A stretch of DNA of 64,000 bases from Marinobacterium iners (GCF_017310015.1 NZ_CP022297.1:3968001-4032000), one strand, 5' to 3'. Positions 39,970-49,547 are shown, numbered from the stretch's first letter. Notes: a model not told the origin generated them from the sequence alone. A program made the numbers and translations.

Positions 39970-40710
39970 ATGAACCAGCAGATTTTTGAACAGCTCGGTC
40001 TGAGTGAACGTGATGTCAGCATTTACAAGGCCTTGCTTGCATTGGGACCCAGTGCAATACGAACCGTTGCTGAACGCGCAGGTGTCAATCGCGGGACAAC
40101 CTATGAGTGTCTTAAAAGCCTGCAACAGCGTGGAGTCGTCACCTACCTGCCCAAGGGCAAACGCCGCTATTTTTCAGCGCGAGAGCCAGAAGTATTACTC
40201 CAGTTGGCACAAGAGCGACGCCAGCAACTTGATCAGGCGATCAATCAGCTGAAAGGCAGTGTGATACCCGAACTGCACCACCTTAAACCTGAATTCAGCG
40301 TCGCCAATGTGGAGTTTTATGAAGGGGATGCCGGGATTGAGCAGGTCCTGCGCGATATTCTCAACCGTGTTGGTGATCAGGATGAACGTGTCTACTCGGT
40401 GTTTTCCTCCAAGCCGATTCGACCCCTGTTGTACCGTCCATTTCCCAACTTCACGGCTCAGCGGGTCGCCCGCAAAATTCGCGTGCGGGTGATTGCGATC
40501 GGTGATGGAGGTGAGAGCGCCGAGTACTCGGAACGTAAATGGATACGAACAGAGGGTTCAGTTGATGCGGCATACATTGCAATTTACCCACCACGCTGCG
40601 CCATTATTTCGTTGGCTTCTGACAATTACCCTACCGCAGTGGTGATCGACTCACGTGAAGTTGCCGCTGCCCAGCAGATCATATTCAACACGCTGTGGGG
40701 CTTACTCTAG
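39970..40710 (+). CDS. TrmB-family transcriptional regulator
   Basis: A 246-residue protein. The N-terminal winged helix (IFEQLGLSERDVSIYKALLALGPSAIRTVAERAGVNRGTTYECLKSLQQRGVVTYLPKGKRRYFSA) fits TrmB/HTH-type regulators; the helical linker (EPEVLLQLAQERRQQLDQA) and C-terminal half (EFYEGDAGIEQVLRDIL, VYSVFSSKPIRPLLYRPFPNF, KIRVRVIAIGDGGE) fit a phospholipase-D-like effector part seen in this family, without clear catalytic motifs. Transcribed opposite to glmU; TTGTCA elements lie between. It separates glmU from the atp operon. Confidence 0.82.
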   Translation: MNQQIFEQLGLSERDVSIYKALLALGPSAIRTVAERAGVNRGTTYECLKSLQQRGVVTYLPKGKRRYFSAREPEVLLQLAQERRQQLDQAINQLKGSVIPELHHLKPEFSVANVEFYEGDAGIEQVLRDILNRVGDQDERVYSVFSSKPIRPLLYRPFPNFTAQRVARKIRVRVIAIGDGGESAEYSERKWIRTEGSVDAAYIAIYPPRCAIISLASDNYPTAVVIDSREVAAAQQIIFNTLWGLL

Positions 40711-40809
40711 CGAAAGCACGCAACATGATTTCTGCAACGCTTCATAGCCGTCACGTAATATCCAGATACATCGAGTAGGGTGAGGCGTCGCCGCCTCATC
40801 CCTCTCACA

Positions 40810-40840
40810 GAACCGTACGTACGGGCCTCGTATACGGCTC
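40810..40840 (-). ncRNA. Group II intron domain V
   Basis: Catalytic hairpin read on the minus strand from GAGCCGTATACG to CGTACGGTTC; its position right after the maturase stop fits the family. Confidence 0.9.
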
Positions 40841-40843
40841 ATG

Positions 40844-42124
40844 TCAGTAATTGACCCCGAGCATGGGGACAGAGATGCCGGTTCTCACTTGGGTCAAGTC
40901 CATTAACCCTAGTTCTTGATGCAGATAAGCGTTGGGGATCGACTGGTGGGCCAGTGGAGACGCCGCATTGTGCCAGCTATTCATCTTGATCGACTTGAAC
41001 GGCGGACGATAGCCCAACTGTTTCAGTCGACGATGCAGCCGGCTCGGTTTCTTCCACTGTTTGAGCTGAAGGCAGCGTAAACGTCGCCTCAGCCAGCCCA
41101 TTACCTGTTTCAGTATGCGCGCACAGTGGGCGACCCGGAAGTAGTTGGCGAAGCCCCGCAGCACGGGATTCAACTCACGGATTGTGTCCGCAAGTCCTGT
41201 GCCACGGTTTCGCTTTGTCAGCGCTTTCAACTTCTCTTTCAGTTTCAGCACCTTCTTGTCCTGAATGCGGGTGTAATCTGTATGGATTACGACACCCAGG
41301 AACTTGATCCCATCATCGCTGTGTGCAATATGGGTCTTGGTGGCATTCACTGTCAGCTTCAATGCCTCTTCCAGATACCCTTGAGCCACTTTCAGCGCGT
41401 TCTCCGCTCCAGCCTTTGAGCAGCACAGGATCAGGATGTCGTCCGCATAGCGGACGATCCGATGGCCCCGCGCCTTCATGAACTGGTCGAACGCCTCCAG
41501 ATAGACGTTCGCAATCAGGGGACTGATTACGCCGCCTTGTGGGCTGCCCAGATCCGTCTTTTCAAACTGGTGGCCCACCATTACCCCGCTCTCAAGGAAC
41601 TGACGCAACAGTGACAATACACTGCCGTCCGTAATCCGTCGGCGGAACTGGCGGATGATCAGATCGTGATTTAGCGTGTCGAAGCATTTCGACAGGTCCA
41701 TATCCACGACCCACTCACGTCGATAGCGACGAATAAACAGCGTCGCCTTGCCTATCGCGTGATGGCCACTGCGTCCCGGACGATACCCGTAGCTTGACGG
41801 ATGAAAGTCCGGATCAAAGATCGGTTCAATCAGGCTGCGCACCGCTTGTTGCACGACTCGGTCTCGAACCGTTGGAATACCCAGCTGACGCTCTCCACCA
41901 TCGTCCTTGGCGATGGTAACGCGTCTGACAGGCTGCGCTCGATAGCGCTTTTCCTTCAGTTCAGATAACAGGCATGACAGCTCCACCTCCAGATTCGCTT
42001 CGAACGCAGCCAGGCTCTGCCCATCGACTCCGGCCGCACCTCGGTTGCGTTTGACGTGTTTGAAGGCTTGATACAGACGCCGCATCGACAGCAACCGTCC
42101 GTAAAGACTGTAGTATTTCCTCAT
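40844..42124 (-). CDS. ltrA: Group II intron reverse transcriptase/maturase
   Basis: A 426-residue protein with RT fingers/palm (RRVTIAKDDGGERQLGIPTVRDRVVQQA, VVDMDLSKCFDTLNHDLI, SPQGGVISPLIANVYL, and the catalytic YADD in RYADDILILC) and a maturase X domain (about 310-400). There is no C-terminal HNH endonuclease, which fits class IIC. The stop lies just before domain V of the intron RNA. It appears intact, so the intron may be active. Confidence 0.95.
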   Translation of the reverse strand: MRKYYSLYGRLLSMRRLYQAFKHVKRNRGAAGVDGQSLAAFEANLEVELSCLLSELKEKRYRAQPVRRVTIAKDDGGERQLGIPTVRDRVVQQAVRSLIEPIFDPDFHPSSYGYRPGRSGHHAIGKATLFIRRYRREWVVDMDLSKCFDTLNHDLIIRQFRRRITDGSVLSLLRQFLESGVMVGHQFEKTDLGSPQGGVISPLIANVYLEAFDQFMKARGHRIVRYADDILILCCSKAGAENALKVAQGYLEEALKLTVNATKTHIAHSDDGIKFLGVVIHTDYTRIQDKKVLKLKEKLKALTKRNRGTGLADTIRELNPVLRGFANYFRVAHCARILKQVMGWLRRRLRCLQLKQWKKPSRLHRRLKQLGYRPPFKSIKMNSWHNAASPLAHQSIPNAYLHQELGLMDLTQVRTGISVPMLGVNY

Positions 42125-42855
42125 ACCTGCTCATCTCTGTGATGACGACTCCGGAGGTTGGTTTGGCTGCCGGTCTGTTTCGAGCGATCTGTCCGGGTAC
42201 TAGCACATGGGCAATCTGCCGCCACAGTCTCGTTCTACTCCCGTGTTCGGTGAAAGCCAAAGCAACCGCATTCCTGCAGCGCCTCAACTCACGTCCCCAC
42301 CCCGTCGGGTAGCTTGTGAACACAGCGTCCACCGTCCTTTCGTTGTGCGTCATACTCATTAATGACTTCCGCCCTTCGCATCCGAGCCAAGGCTTTTGAC
42401 CTTGCCCGGCCCACTGGACCTCCGCCAGCGGTCGTTCCGGTTTTATCCTCCACACTGTTGCCAGGCTTCTCAGGCCGAAACTTCATCACTACTACGGCTT
42501 CATCTGCCACCTCACACCCGCTGTGGCCTTGGCTTTCGCCTTGAGCCTCAACGTCCGATCGAGCCGGATAGGGTGTCAGGCTTCCCCGGTTACTGCACCG
42601 GCTCCCTGTTAACGATTCCACCCTCAAGCACAGCACAGGTCTGACCGAGTATCGGGCTTCGCGCTATTTTGCACGCTTACCCACCTGCACTGCCGAAGCA
42701 GGTTCACTTGCGTTGTGTACCGTTAACGTCCTATGGCTTCCTTCAGACCCTGCCGTTGGCCAGCAATGCCCTTGCCAGTCGGATTGTCTTCCCCTCAGTC
42801 AGGGTGACGCCACCTTCTTTCAGGTGGCCGGGTTTGCCGGCTTCGCCGGGCAAAC
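42125..42855 (-). ncRNA. Group IIC intron domains I-III (5' noncoding part)
   Basis: About 730 bases between the intron start and the maturase gene. The sequence GTCTGAAGGAAGCC and the repeated short hairpins resemble class IIC domain I, judged by eye against the Oceanobacillus iheyensis intron. No protein gene is convincing here. Confidence 0.8.
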
Positions 42856-42884
42856 AAAAAAAAGCAGCCCTGAGGCTGCTTTTT
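42856..42884 (-). terminator. atp operon terminator
   Basis: Stem AGCAGCC/GGCTGCT (42863-42880) with a 4-base loop and an 8-base T-tract on the minus strand; 20 bases after atpC. The intron starts at the end of this T-tract. Confidence 0.93.
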
Positions 42885-42904
42885 GCATGCAGTCGAAAGG
42901 TTGG

Positions 42905-43330
42905 TTATTTACCAATCTTGCGACGAATCTGCTGCAGAGTGCGAAGCTGAGCCGCTGCTTCAGCCAGCTGAGCCGCAGCACGTGAGTATTCGAACTCGCC
43001 GGTCTTGTCAGCCATGGCATGCTCAGCATGCTTCTGGGCTTCAAGCGCGGCAGCTTCACTCAGGTCACCCGCACGCAGTGCAGTATCAGCAAGCACTGTC
43101 ACTTTATGCGGCTGTACTTCGATAAAGCCACCGGAGACGTAGAATACATCTTCCTCACCGCCCTGCTTGCGCAGCTCGACAGGGCCTGGTTTCAGTTCCG
43201 TCAGAAGCGGAGCGTGACCCGGATAGATACCCAGGTCACCCAGGCTACCTGTCACGGAGACGAACTCGATCAGGCCGGAGAAGATCTGCTCTTCGGCACT
43301 TACGATGTCACAATGAACAGTCATAGCCAT
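42905..43330 (-). CDS. atpC: F0F1 ATP synthase epsilon subunit
   Basis: A 141-residue epsilon subunit: MAMTVHCDIVSAEEQIFSGLIEFVSVTGSLGDLGIYPGHAPLLTELKPG is the beta-sandwich start, FYVSGGFIEVQPHKVTVLADTALRAGDL continues it, and the C-terminal helices (AAAQLAEAAAQLRTLQQIRRK) form the inhibitory tail. Central-stalk component of F1. Last gene of the atpIBEFHAGDC operon, followed by a terminator. Start by homology. Confidence 0.97.
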   Translation of the reverse strand: MAMTVHCDIVSAEEQIFSGLIEFVSVTGSLGDLGIYPGHAPLLTELKPGPVELRKQGGEEDVFYVSGGFIEVQPHKVTVLADTALRAGDLSEAAALEAQKHAEHAMADKTGEFEYSRAAAQLAEAAAQLRTLQQIRRKIGK

Positions 43331-43363
43331 CTTGATTACCTCTTAAAAGGTTCCGCGCGGAAC

Positions 43364-44761
43364 TTACAGGCCCTTCGCTTTCTCAACAGCTTCGTCGATG
43401 GTGCCAACCATGTAGAACGCCTGTTCCGGCAGGTGATCATATTCACCTTTCAGAATGCCGTCGAAGCCACGGATGGTTTCCTTCAGAGACACGTATTTAC
43501 CCGGAGAACCGGTAAATACTTCGGCCACGAAGAACGGCTGAGACAGGAAGCGCTGAATCTTACGCGCACGGGATACAGTCTGCTTGTCTTCTTCAGACAG
43601 CTCGTCCATACCCAGAATCGCGATGATATCCTTCAGCTCCTTGTAGCGCTGCAGGGTCTGCTGAACGCCACGAGCGATTTCGTAGTGTTCCTGACCGATA
43701 ACCAGCGGATCCAGCTGACGAGAGGTGGAGTCCAGCGGGTCGATCGCCGGGTAGATACCCAGCTCCGCGATTTGACGAGACAGTACTACAGTCGCATCAA
43801 GGTGGGAGAAGGTGGTTGCCGGAGACGGGTCAGTCAAGTCATCCGCCGGTACGTATACCGCCTGGATAGACGTGATGGAACCTGTCTTGGTAGAGGTGAT
43901 ACGTTCCTGCAGAACGCCCATCTCTTCCGCCAGAGTCGGCTGGTAACCTACCGCAGAAGGCATACGACCCAGCAGTGCCGATACTTCGGTACCCGCCAGG
44001 GTGTAACGGTAGATGTTGTCGACGAACAGCAGTACGTCACGGCCTTCATCACGGAATTTTTCCGCCATGGTCAGACCGGTCAGAGCTACACGCAGACGGT
44101 TACCCGGCGGCTCGTTCATCTGGCCGTAGACCATCGCCACCTTGGACTTGTCGAACTGTTCAACGTTTACAACGCCAGCTTCCTGCATCTCATGGTAGAA
44201 ATCGTTACCCTCACGAGTACGCTCACCAACGCCCGCAAATACGGACAGACCAGAGTGCTGAGTTGCGATGTTGTTGATCAGCTCCATCATGTTTACGGTC
44301 TTGCCTACACCGGCACCACCGAACAGACCGACCTTACCACCCTTAGCGAACGGGCAAACCAGGTCGATAACCTTGATGCCGGTTTCCAGCAACTCGTTAG
44401 TAGCTGCCTGGTCAGCGTAAGACGGCGCCTTACGGTGGATGGCGTAACGCTCTTCTTCACCGATCGGACCACATTCGTCGATCGGCTCACCCAGAACGTT
44501 CATGATACGACCCAGGGTGGCAGTACCGACCGGTACAGATACCGGAGCGCCAGTGTTGGTCGTTTCCAAACCACGGCTCAGACCTTCAGTCTGACCCATG
44601 GCAATTGCACGTACGACACCGTCGCCCAGCTGCTGCTGAACTTCCAGTGTCAGGCCGGTTTTTTCGACGGTCAATGCGTCGTAAACCTTCGGCACGTTGT
44701 CACGCGGGAATTCCACGTCTACAACCGCACCGATAATCTGAACAATACGTCCGCTACTCAT
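43364..44761 (-). CDS. atpD: F0F1 ATP synthase beta subunit
   Basis: A 465-residue catalytic subunit of F1. The P-loop is GGAGVGKTVNMMELI, Glu of the catalytic EGNDFYHEM region is present, DELSEEDK follows, and LLFVDNIYRYTLAGTEVSALLGRMPSAVGYQPTLAEEMG is the Walker B/DELSEED area. It makes ATP from ADP and phosphate. Between atpG and atpC; 37-base gap to atpG. Very conserved. Confidence 0.98.
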   Translation of the reverse strand: MSSGRIVQIIGAVVDVEFPRDNVPKVYDALTVEKTGLTLEVQQQLGDGVVRAIAMGQTEGLSRGLETTNTGAPVSVPVGTATLGRIMNVLGEPIDECGPIGEEERYAIHRKAPSYADQAATNELLETGIKVIDLVCPFAKGGKVGLFGGAGVGKTVNMMELINNIATQHSGLSVFAGVGERTREGNDFYHEMQEAGVVNVEQFDKSKVAMVYGQMNEPPGNRLRVALTGLTMAEKFRDEGRDVLLFVDNIYRYTLAGTEVSALLGRMPSAVGYQPTLAEEMGVLQERITSTKTGSITSIQAVYVPADDLTDPSPATTFSHLDATVVLSRQIAELGIYPAIDPLDSTSRQLDPLVIGQEHYEIARGVQQTLQRYKELKDIIAILGMDELSEEDKQTVSRARKIQRFLSQPFFVAEVFTGSPGKYVSLKETIRGFDGILKGEYDHLPEQAFYMVGTIDEAVEKAKGL

Positions 44762-44798
44762 GTTCGGATCCTCTTAACTTTTAAACCTGTTCACTGCA

Positions 44799-45662
44799 TC
44801 AAACAGCAGCAGCACCACCGACGATCTCGGAAATTTCCTGAGTAATCGCCGCCTGACGAGCCTTGTTGTATACCAGTTGAAGCTCGTCGATCAGGTTGCC
44901 GGCGTTGTCGGTTGCATTCTTCATCGCCAGCATTCGGGCTGCCTGTTCACAGGCGTTGTTCTCAACCACGGCCTGATAGACCAGGGACTCGATGTAACGC
45001 GTCAGCAGGCCGTTCAACAGCTCCTTCGCGTCCGGTTCGTACAGATAGTCCCAGTGATGGTTGAGCGTCTTGTCATCGTCTTCCGCCTTCAGCGGCAGCA
45101 GCTGCTCTACGCCAGGCTTCTGGGTCATGGTGTTCACGAAATCGTTGGATACGATGAACAATTGATCCAGCTTGCCTTCGTCGAAGTTATCCAGCATCAC
45201 CTTGACCGAACCGATCAACTGTTCCAGTTCCGGCGCATCGCCGAGACCGCCCTTCGCAGCAACGACGTTACCGCCGTAGTTACGGAAGAAGGTGATTGCC
45301 TTAGAGCCCAGTGCACAGATATCGACTTCGATATTCCTGTCGTGGAACTCTTTCATCTTGCTTACAGCTGCCTTGAACGCATTCACGTTCAAACCGCCAC
45401 AGAGGCCACGGTCGGATGCCACAATAATGAAGCCGACACGTTTGACCTCACGCTCCTGCATGTAGAGGTGCTTGTATTCAGGGTTGGCTTTCGCCAGATG
45501 CTGAATAACACCACGGATGCTCTGGGCGTACGGACGGGAAGACTGCATGCGATCCTGGGCTTTACGCATCTTCGACGCAGCAACCATTTCCATGGCGCTG
45601 GTGATTTTGCGCGTGCTGCCAATGCTCGCAATCTGCGTCTTAATCTCTTTTCCGACTGCCAT
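44799..45662 (-). CDS. atpG: F0F1 ATP synthase gamma subunit
   Basis: A 287-residue central shaft subunit: KEIKTQIASIGSTRKITSAMEMVAASKMRKAQDRM at the N-terminus, SDRGLCGGLNVNAFKA in the middle and the C-terminal helix ATDNAGNLIDELQLVYNKARQAAITQEISEIVGGA. It rotates within the alpha3beta3 ring. Between atpA and atpD. Length and ends match the family. Confidence 0.97.
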   Translation of the reverse strand: MAVGKEIKTQIASIGSTRKITSAMEMVAASKMRKAQDRMQSSRPYAQSIRGVIQHLAKANPEYKHLYMQEREVKRVGFIIVASDRGLCGGLNVNAFKAAVSKMKEFHDRNIEVDICALGSKAITFFRNYGGNVVAAKGGLGDAPELEQLIGSVKVMLDNFDEGKLDQLFIVSNDFVNTMTQKPGVEQLLPLKAEDDDKTLNHHWDYLYEPDAKELLNGLLTRYIESLVYQAVVENNACEQAARMLAMKNATDNAGNLIDELQLVYNKARQAAITQEISEIVGGAAAV

Positions 45663-45736
45663 AGTTCCGCCTATTAAACTTGAATCAGTATTGGACCGGC
45701 CGGTGTATCTGGCCGGTCACCAGCTCTGACGAGCAA

Positions 45737-47281
45737 TTACCAAGTTTGGGTAGACTTGAACTTCTCGATGCCAGCCTTGAACTGAGCCGCGATTTCGTCG
45801 TCGTAACCGCCTTTCTCGTTCACTTTCGCCATCAGATCAGCGTGTTCGCTGTTGAAGTAGGCGACCAGGGCTGCTTCGAATGCACCGATCTTGTCCAGCT
45901 CGACACCTTTCAGGAAGCCTTCGTTGGCAGCGTACAGGCTCAGACCCATGTCGGCGACGGACATCGGAGAGTACTGTTTCTGCTTCATCAGCTCGGTTAC
46001 GGCCTGGCCGTGTTCCAGCTGGTTACGAGTAGCATCATCCAGGTCGGAAGCGAACTGCGCGAACGCTGCCAGCTCACGGTACTGAGCCAGTGCCAGACGC
46101 ACACCGCCACCCAGCTTCTTGATGATCTTGGTCTGGGCAGAACCACCCACTCGGGATACGGACAGACCTGCGTTGATCGCAGGACGTACGCCAGAGTTGA
46201 ACAGGCTGGCTTCCAGGAAGATCTGGCCATCGGTGATGGAGATTACGTTGGTCGGTACAAACGCAGATACGTCACCACCCTGGGTTTCGATGATCGGCAG
46301 CGCGGTCAGAGAACCGGTCTGGCCTTTCACTTCACCCTTGGTGAACTGTTCAACGTAGTCAGCATTTACACGGGACGCACGCTCCAGCAGACGGGAGTGC
46401 AAGTAGAATACGTCACCCGGGTATGCTTCACGGCCCGGCGGACGACGCAGCAGCAGAGAGATCTGACGGTATGCCCAAGCCTGCTTGGTCAGGTCGTCAA
46501 ATACGATCAGCGCGTCTTCACCGCGGTCACGGAAGTATTCACCCATGGTCGCACCGGCGTACGGTGCCAGGTACTGCATGGCAGCCGGATCAGCAGCGCC
46601 TGCAGCGACAACGATGGTGTGATCCATCGCACCGTGCTCTTCCAGCTTGCGCACCACGTTGGCGATGGTGGACTGCTTCTGTCCGATCGCAACGTAGATA
46701 CACTTGATGCCGGTACCTTTCTGGTTGATGATCGCATCGATCGCAATTGCGGTCTTACCGATCTGACGGTCACCGATGATCAGCTCACGCTGGCCACGGC
46801 CAACCGGTACCATCGCGTCAATCGCTTTCAGACCGGTCTGAACCGGCTGATCTACGGACTGACGTGCAATTACACCCGGCGCTACCTTCTCAACCGCGTC
46901 GGTGAGCTTGGTATTGACCGGCCCCTTGCCATCGATCGGGTTACCCAGCGCGTCAACAACGCGACCAAGCAGTTCCGGACCAACCGGCACTTCAAGAATA
47001 CGACCGGTACAACGTGCGGTCATGCCTTCGACCAGACCCTGGTAGTCGCCCAGTACTACGGCGCCGACAGAGTCGCGCTCCAGGTTCAGTGCCATACCGT
47101 AGACACCGCCCGGGAATTCGATCATCTCGCCGTACATAACGTCGGCAAGACCGTGGATCAGGATAATACCATCGGATACGCTGACGATGGTGCCCTCGTT
47201 ACGGGCTTCAGAAGACACATCAAGTTTCTCGATGCGCTTCTTGAGAATCTCGCTGATCTCAGATGGATTCAGTTGCTGCAT
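45737..47281 (-). CDS. atpA: F0F1 ATP synthase alpha subunit
   Basis: A 514-residue regulatory alpha subunit: MQQLNPSEISEILKKRIEKLDV start, P-loop GDRQIGKTAIAIDAI, IVVAAGAADPAAMQYLAPYAG, and ALIVFDDLTKQAWAYRQISLLLRRPPGREAYPGDVFYLHSRLLERA. Alternates with beta subunits in F1. Between atpH and atpG. Confidence 0.98.
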   Translation of the reverse strand: MQQLNPSEISEILKKRIEKLDVSSEARNEGTIVSVSDGIILIHGLADVMYGEMIEFPGGVYGMALNLERDSVGAVVLGDYQGLVEGMTARCTGRILEVPVGPELLGRVVDALGNPIDGKGPVNTKLTDAVEKVAPGVIARQSVDQPVQTGLKAIDAMVPVGRGQRELIIGDRQIGKTAIAIDAIINQKGTGIKCIYVAIGQKQSTIANVVRKLEEHGAMDHTIVVAAGAADPAAMQYLAPYAGATMGEYFRDRGEDALIVFDDLTKQAWAYRQISLLLRRPPGREAYPGDVFYLHSRLLERASRVNADYVEQFTKGEVKGQTGSLTALPIIETQGGDVSAFVPTNVISITDGQIFLEASLFNSGVRPAINAGLSVSRVGGSAQTKIIKKLGGGVRLALAQYRELAAFAQFASDLDDATRNQLEHGQAVTELMKQKQYSPMSVADMGLSLYAANEGFLKGVELDKIGAFEAALVAYFNSEHADLMAKVNEKGGYDDEIAAQFKAGIEKFKSTQTW

Positions 47282-47296
47282 TGTTATTCCTCACAC

Positions 47297-47833
47297 TCAG
47301 GAATTCATCGCTTCGGCCAGTTTCGCCAGTCGTGCGCGAACGGAACCGTCGATCACAAGGTCATCAGAGCGAACAACCACACCCCCGATGATGGATTTAT
47401 CCACCTGGGATGTAAGCTTCACTTCACGACCCAACTTGGTGCTGAGGGCCTTGGCCAGTTTCTCCTGCTGTGCATCTTCGAGCGGGAAAGCCGTGGTCAG
47501 GTCAACATCGACCTTTTTCTCCAGATTGGCTTTCAGGCGCTCGAACTGCACGGAGATCTCTGGCAGCAGGCTCAGCCGGCCGTTTTCGGCCAACAGACGA
47601 ACAAAGTTCTTGCCTGCTTCATCCGCCTTGGCATCGAGCACTGACAGTACAACGTCAGCTTTTTGCTCGCCGCTCAGGGACGGATTGCTCAGCACTCGGG
47701 TCATCAGGCTGTCACTGGCCGCCATGGCGACAAGTGACAGTGTCTGAGACCATTGATCGAGGTTGCCCTTCTCACGCGCATATTCGAATGCGGCTTTGGT
47801 GTAGGGCCGGGCGACTGTATTGAGTTCAGCCAT
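47297..47833 (-). CDS. atpH: F0F1 ATP synthase delta subunit
   Basis: A 178-residue delta subunit: TVARPYTKAAFEYAREKGNLDQWSQTLSL at the start and LTSQVDKSIIGGVVVRSDDLVIDGSVRARLAKLAEAM at the end, both family-typical. Connects F1 to the b-subunit stator. Lies between atpF and atpA, with 15 bases to atpA. Confidence 0.96.
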   Translation of the reverse strand: MAELNTVARPYTKAAFEYAREKGNLDQWSQTLSLVAMAASDSLMTRVLSNPSLSGEQKADVVLSVLDAKADEAGKNFVRLLAENGRLSLLPEISVQFERLKANLEKKVDVDLTTAFPLEDAQQEKLAKALSTKLGREVKLTSQVDKSIIGGVVVRSDDLVIDGSVRARLAKLAEAMNS

Positions 47834-47845
47834 CGTAAACCTCGC

Positions 47846-48316
47846 TTAAAGCTCAGCTGCCAGTTTCTCAACCAGCTTAGCGTGCGCTTTTTCGTCAACA
47901 GAGGCTTCCAGAATCTTTTCAGCACCGGCAATTGCCAGTGTAGCCACCTGAGCGCGCAGTGTTTCGCGTGCACGGTTGACTTCCTGTTCGAGTTCAGCCT
48001 GAGCAGATGCTTTCACACGGTCGGCTTCGACACGTGCCTGCTCCTTGGCTTCTTCGATGATCTGGTTAGCCCGCTTGTTGGCCTGTTCAATGATGGCGGC
48101 TGCCTCTTCCTTGCTTGCACGCATTCCGTCAGCTGCTTTTTCCTGTGCCAGCTGGAGATCACGTTTAGCACGGTCGGCCGCATCAAGCCCTTCGGCAATC
48201 TTCTTCTTACGCTCAGCCAGGGCACCGGTAATCGGTGGCCAGACGTATTTCATACAAAATACGACGAAGAGGAAGAATGCAATGGCCTGACCAATGATGG
48301 TGAGATTGATATTCAC
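47846..48316 (-). CDS. atpF: F0F1 ATP synthase subunit b
   Basis: A 156-residue stator subunit with one N-terminal membrane helix (MNINLTIIGQAIAFFLFVVFCMKYVWPPI) and a long charged helix (LDAADRAKRDLQLAQEKAADGMRASKEEAAAIIEQANKRANQIIEEAKEQARVEADRVKASAQAEL). It dimerises and binds delta. Between atpE and atpH. Confidence 0.96.
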   Translation of the reverse strand: MNINLTIIGQAIAFFLFVVFCMKYVWPPITGALAERKKKIAEGLDAADRAKRDLQLAQEKAADGMRASKEEAAAIIEQANKRANQIIEEAKEQARVEADRVKASAQAELEQEVNRARETLRAQVATLAIAGAEKILEASVDEKAHAKLVEKLAAEL

Positions 48317-48388
48317 GCCATTACCTCTCGCGGTTGTCTGTTCAAGTAGTTACCCCCGCAGGGGCGCAGTGCCATTCGAACTACTTAA

Positions 48389-48616
48389 TTAAGCAACAGC
48401 GAACAGGACGTACAGACCCAGACCAACACCGATCATCGGGATCGCGTCAACCAGGCCCATTACGATGAAGAACTGAGTACGCAGCAGAGGAACCAGTTCA
48501 GGCTGACGAGCAGCACCTTCCAGGAACTTGCCACCCAGGATACCGATGCCGATAGCAGCACCAATAGCACCCAGACCCAGCATCAGCGCAGCAGCGATAT
48601 ACAGCATTGCTTCCAT
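48389..48616 (-). CDS. atpE: F0F1 ATP synthase subunit c
   Basis: A 75-residue hairpin of two membrane helices: GLGAIGAAIGIGILGGKFLEGAARQPEL and LLRTQFFIVMGLVDAIPMIGVGLGLYVLFAVA. The proton-carrying Asp is in the second helix (VDAIPM). Forms the rotor ring. Pro/Ile context fits a proton rather than sodium enzyme. Lies between atpB and atpF. Confidence 0.96.
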   Translation of the reverse strand: MEAMLYIAAALMLGLGAIGAAIGIGILGGKFLEGAARQPELVPLLRTQFFIVMGLVDAIPMIGVGLGLYVLFAVA

Positions 48617-48701
48617 TTTTTCTCTCCAACTATTTTCAAGGTTAAGTTAGTTAGTTTTGCAAAGGTAAATCGGTTGTTCAGTAAACTCTATCCGTTACAA
48701 C

Positions 48702-49523
48702 TCAGTGATCATCATGCGCCATGGCGAGGTACACAATTGTCAGCACCATGAAGATGAACGCCTGCAGAGTAATAACCAGGATATGGAAGATCGCCCAGGG
48801 TACAGACAGCACCCACTGCGCCCAAAACGGCAGCAGCGCGATCAGGATGAAGATCATTTCGCCCGCGTACATGTTGCCGAACAGTCGCAGTGCCAGCGAC
48901 ACCGGTTTGGCAAGCAGACCAACCAGCTCAAGGAACAGGTTGAACGGAGCAAATATTTTCGGCAGCGGCTGGAATGAAAGCTCAGCCAGGAACCCGCTCA
49001 CACCTTTCTGCTTGATGCTGTAGTAAACAATCAGGGCAAACACGCTCAATGCCATGCCGCCGGTAGCGTTCACGTCAGTGGTCGGTACAATTTTCATGTA
49101 CTCAACACCCATCTGCGCAAAGATGTAAGGCACCCAGTCAACCGGCACCAGGTCCATCAGGTTCATCAGGAAAATCCAGACGAAGATGGTCAGTGCCAGT
49201 GGGGCAATTACGGCATTCTTGTGGTGAAAGATGCTTTTAACGTTCTCATCGATGAACTCGATCAGAGTTTCAACGAAGTTCTGCGCCCCCCCAGGAACAC
49301 CGGCTGTCATACTTTTGGCCACCTTGCGGAAGAACCATATAAACAGCAGGCCCAGCCCCACGGACCACAGCATTGTATCGACGTTGATCGCCCAGAAACC
49401 CATCTCTGCCGCTTCCTGCGCACCGTGCGCGAAGCTCCAACCGTTTTCGGGATGATTCCCGAACGTCAAGTTGGTCAAGTGATGGGAAATGTATTCTGAG
49501 GATGTAACTGTTCCACTTGCCAT
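48702..49523 (-). CDS. atpB: F0F1 ATP synthase subunit a
   Basis: A 273-residue membrane protein. It carries the conserved Arg helix (PVSLALRLFGNMYAGEMIFILIALL), the family motif ELVGLLAKPVSLALRLFGN, and PLPKIFAPFNLFLELVG. It provides the proton half-channels. Between atpI and atpE. The N-terminus (GTVTSSEYISHHLTNLTFG) is family-like. Confidence 0.96.
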   Translation of the reverse strand: MASGTVTSSEYISHHLTNLTFGNHPENGWSFAHGAQEAAEMGFWAINVDTMLWSVGLGLLFIWFFRKVAKSMTAGVPGGAQNFVETLIEFIDENVKSIFHHKNAVIAPLALTIFVWIFLMNLMDLVPVDWVPYIFAQMGVEYMKIVPTTDVNATGGMALSVFALIVYYSIKQKGVSGFLAELSFQPLPKIFAPFNLFLELVGLLAKPVSLALRLFGNMYAGEMIFILIALLPFWAQWVLSVPWAIFHILVITLQAFIFMVLTIVYLAMAHDDH

Positions 49524-49547
49524 TCTCAGTATCTCTCATTCAAAGTT

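Larger units (their letters stand above)
40770..42855 (-). mobile_element. Group IIC intron inserted at the atp terminator
   Basis: The minus-strand element begins GTTTGCCCGGC, the class IIC-type 5' start, directly at the end of the T-tract of the atpC terminator. Domain V is GAGCCGTATACGAGG plus GTACGTACGGTTC (40810-40840), and domain VI follows (about 40772-40805). It ends in ACTCGAT near 40770. Length about 2086 bases, with the reverse transcriptase in domain IV. Class IIC introns home to DNA following terminator-like hairpins. Confidence 0.9.

Noticed and set aside
43019..47644. Long open frames opposite atpD, atpG and atpA
   Set aside because: Antisense shadows of highly conserved atp genes, with no start signals or family features.
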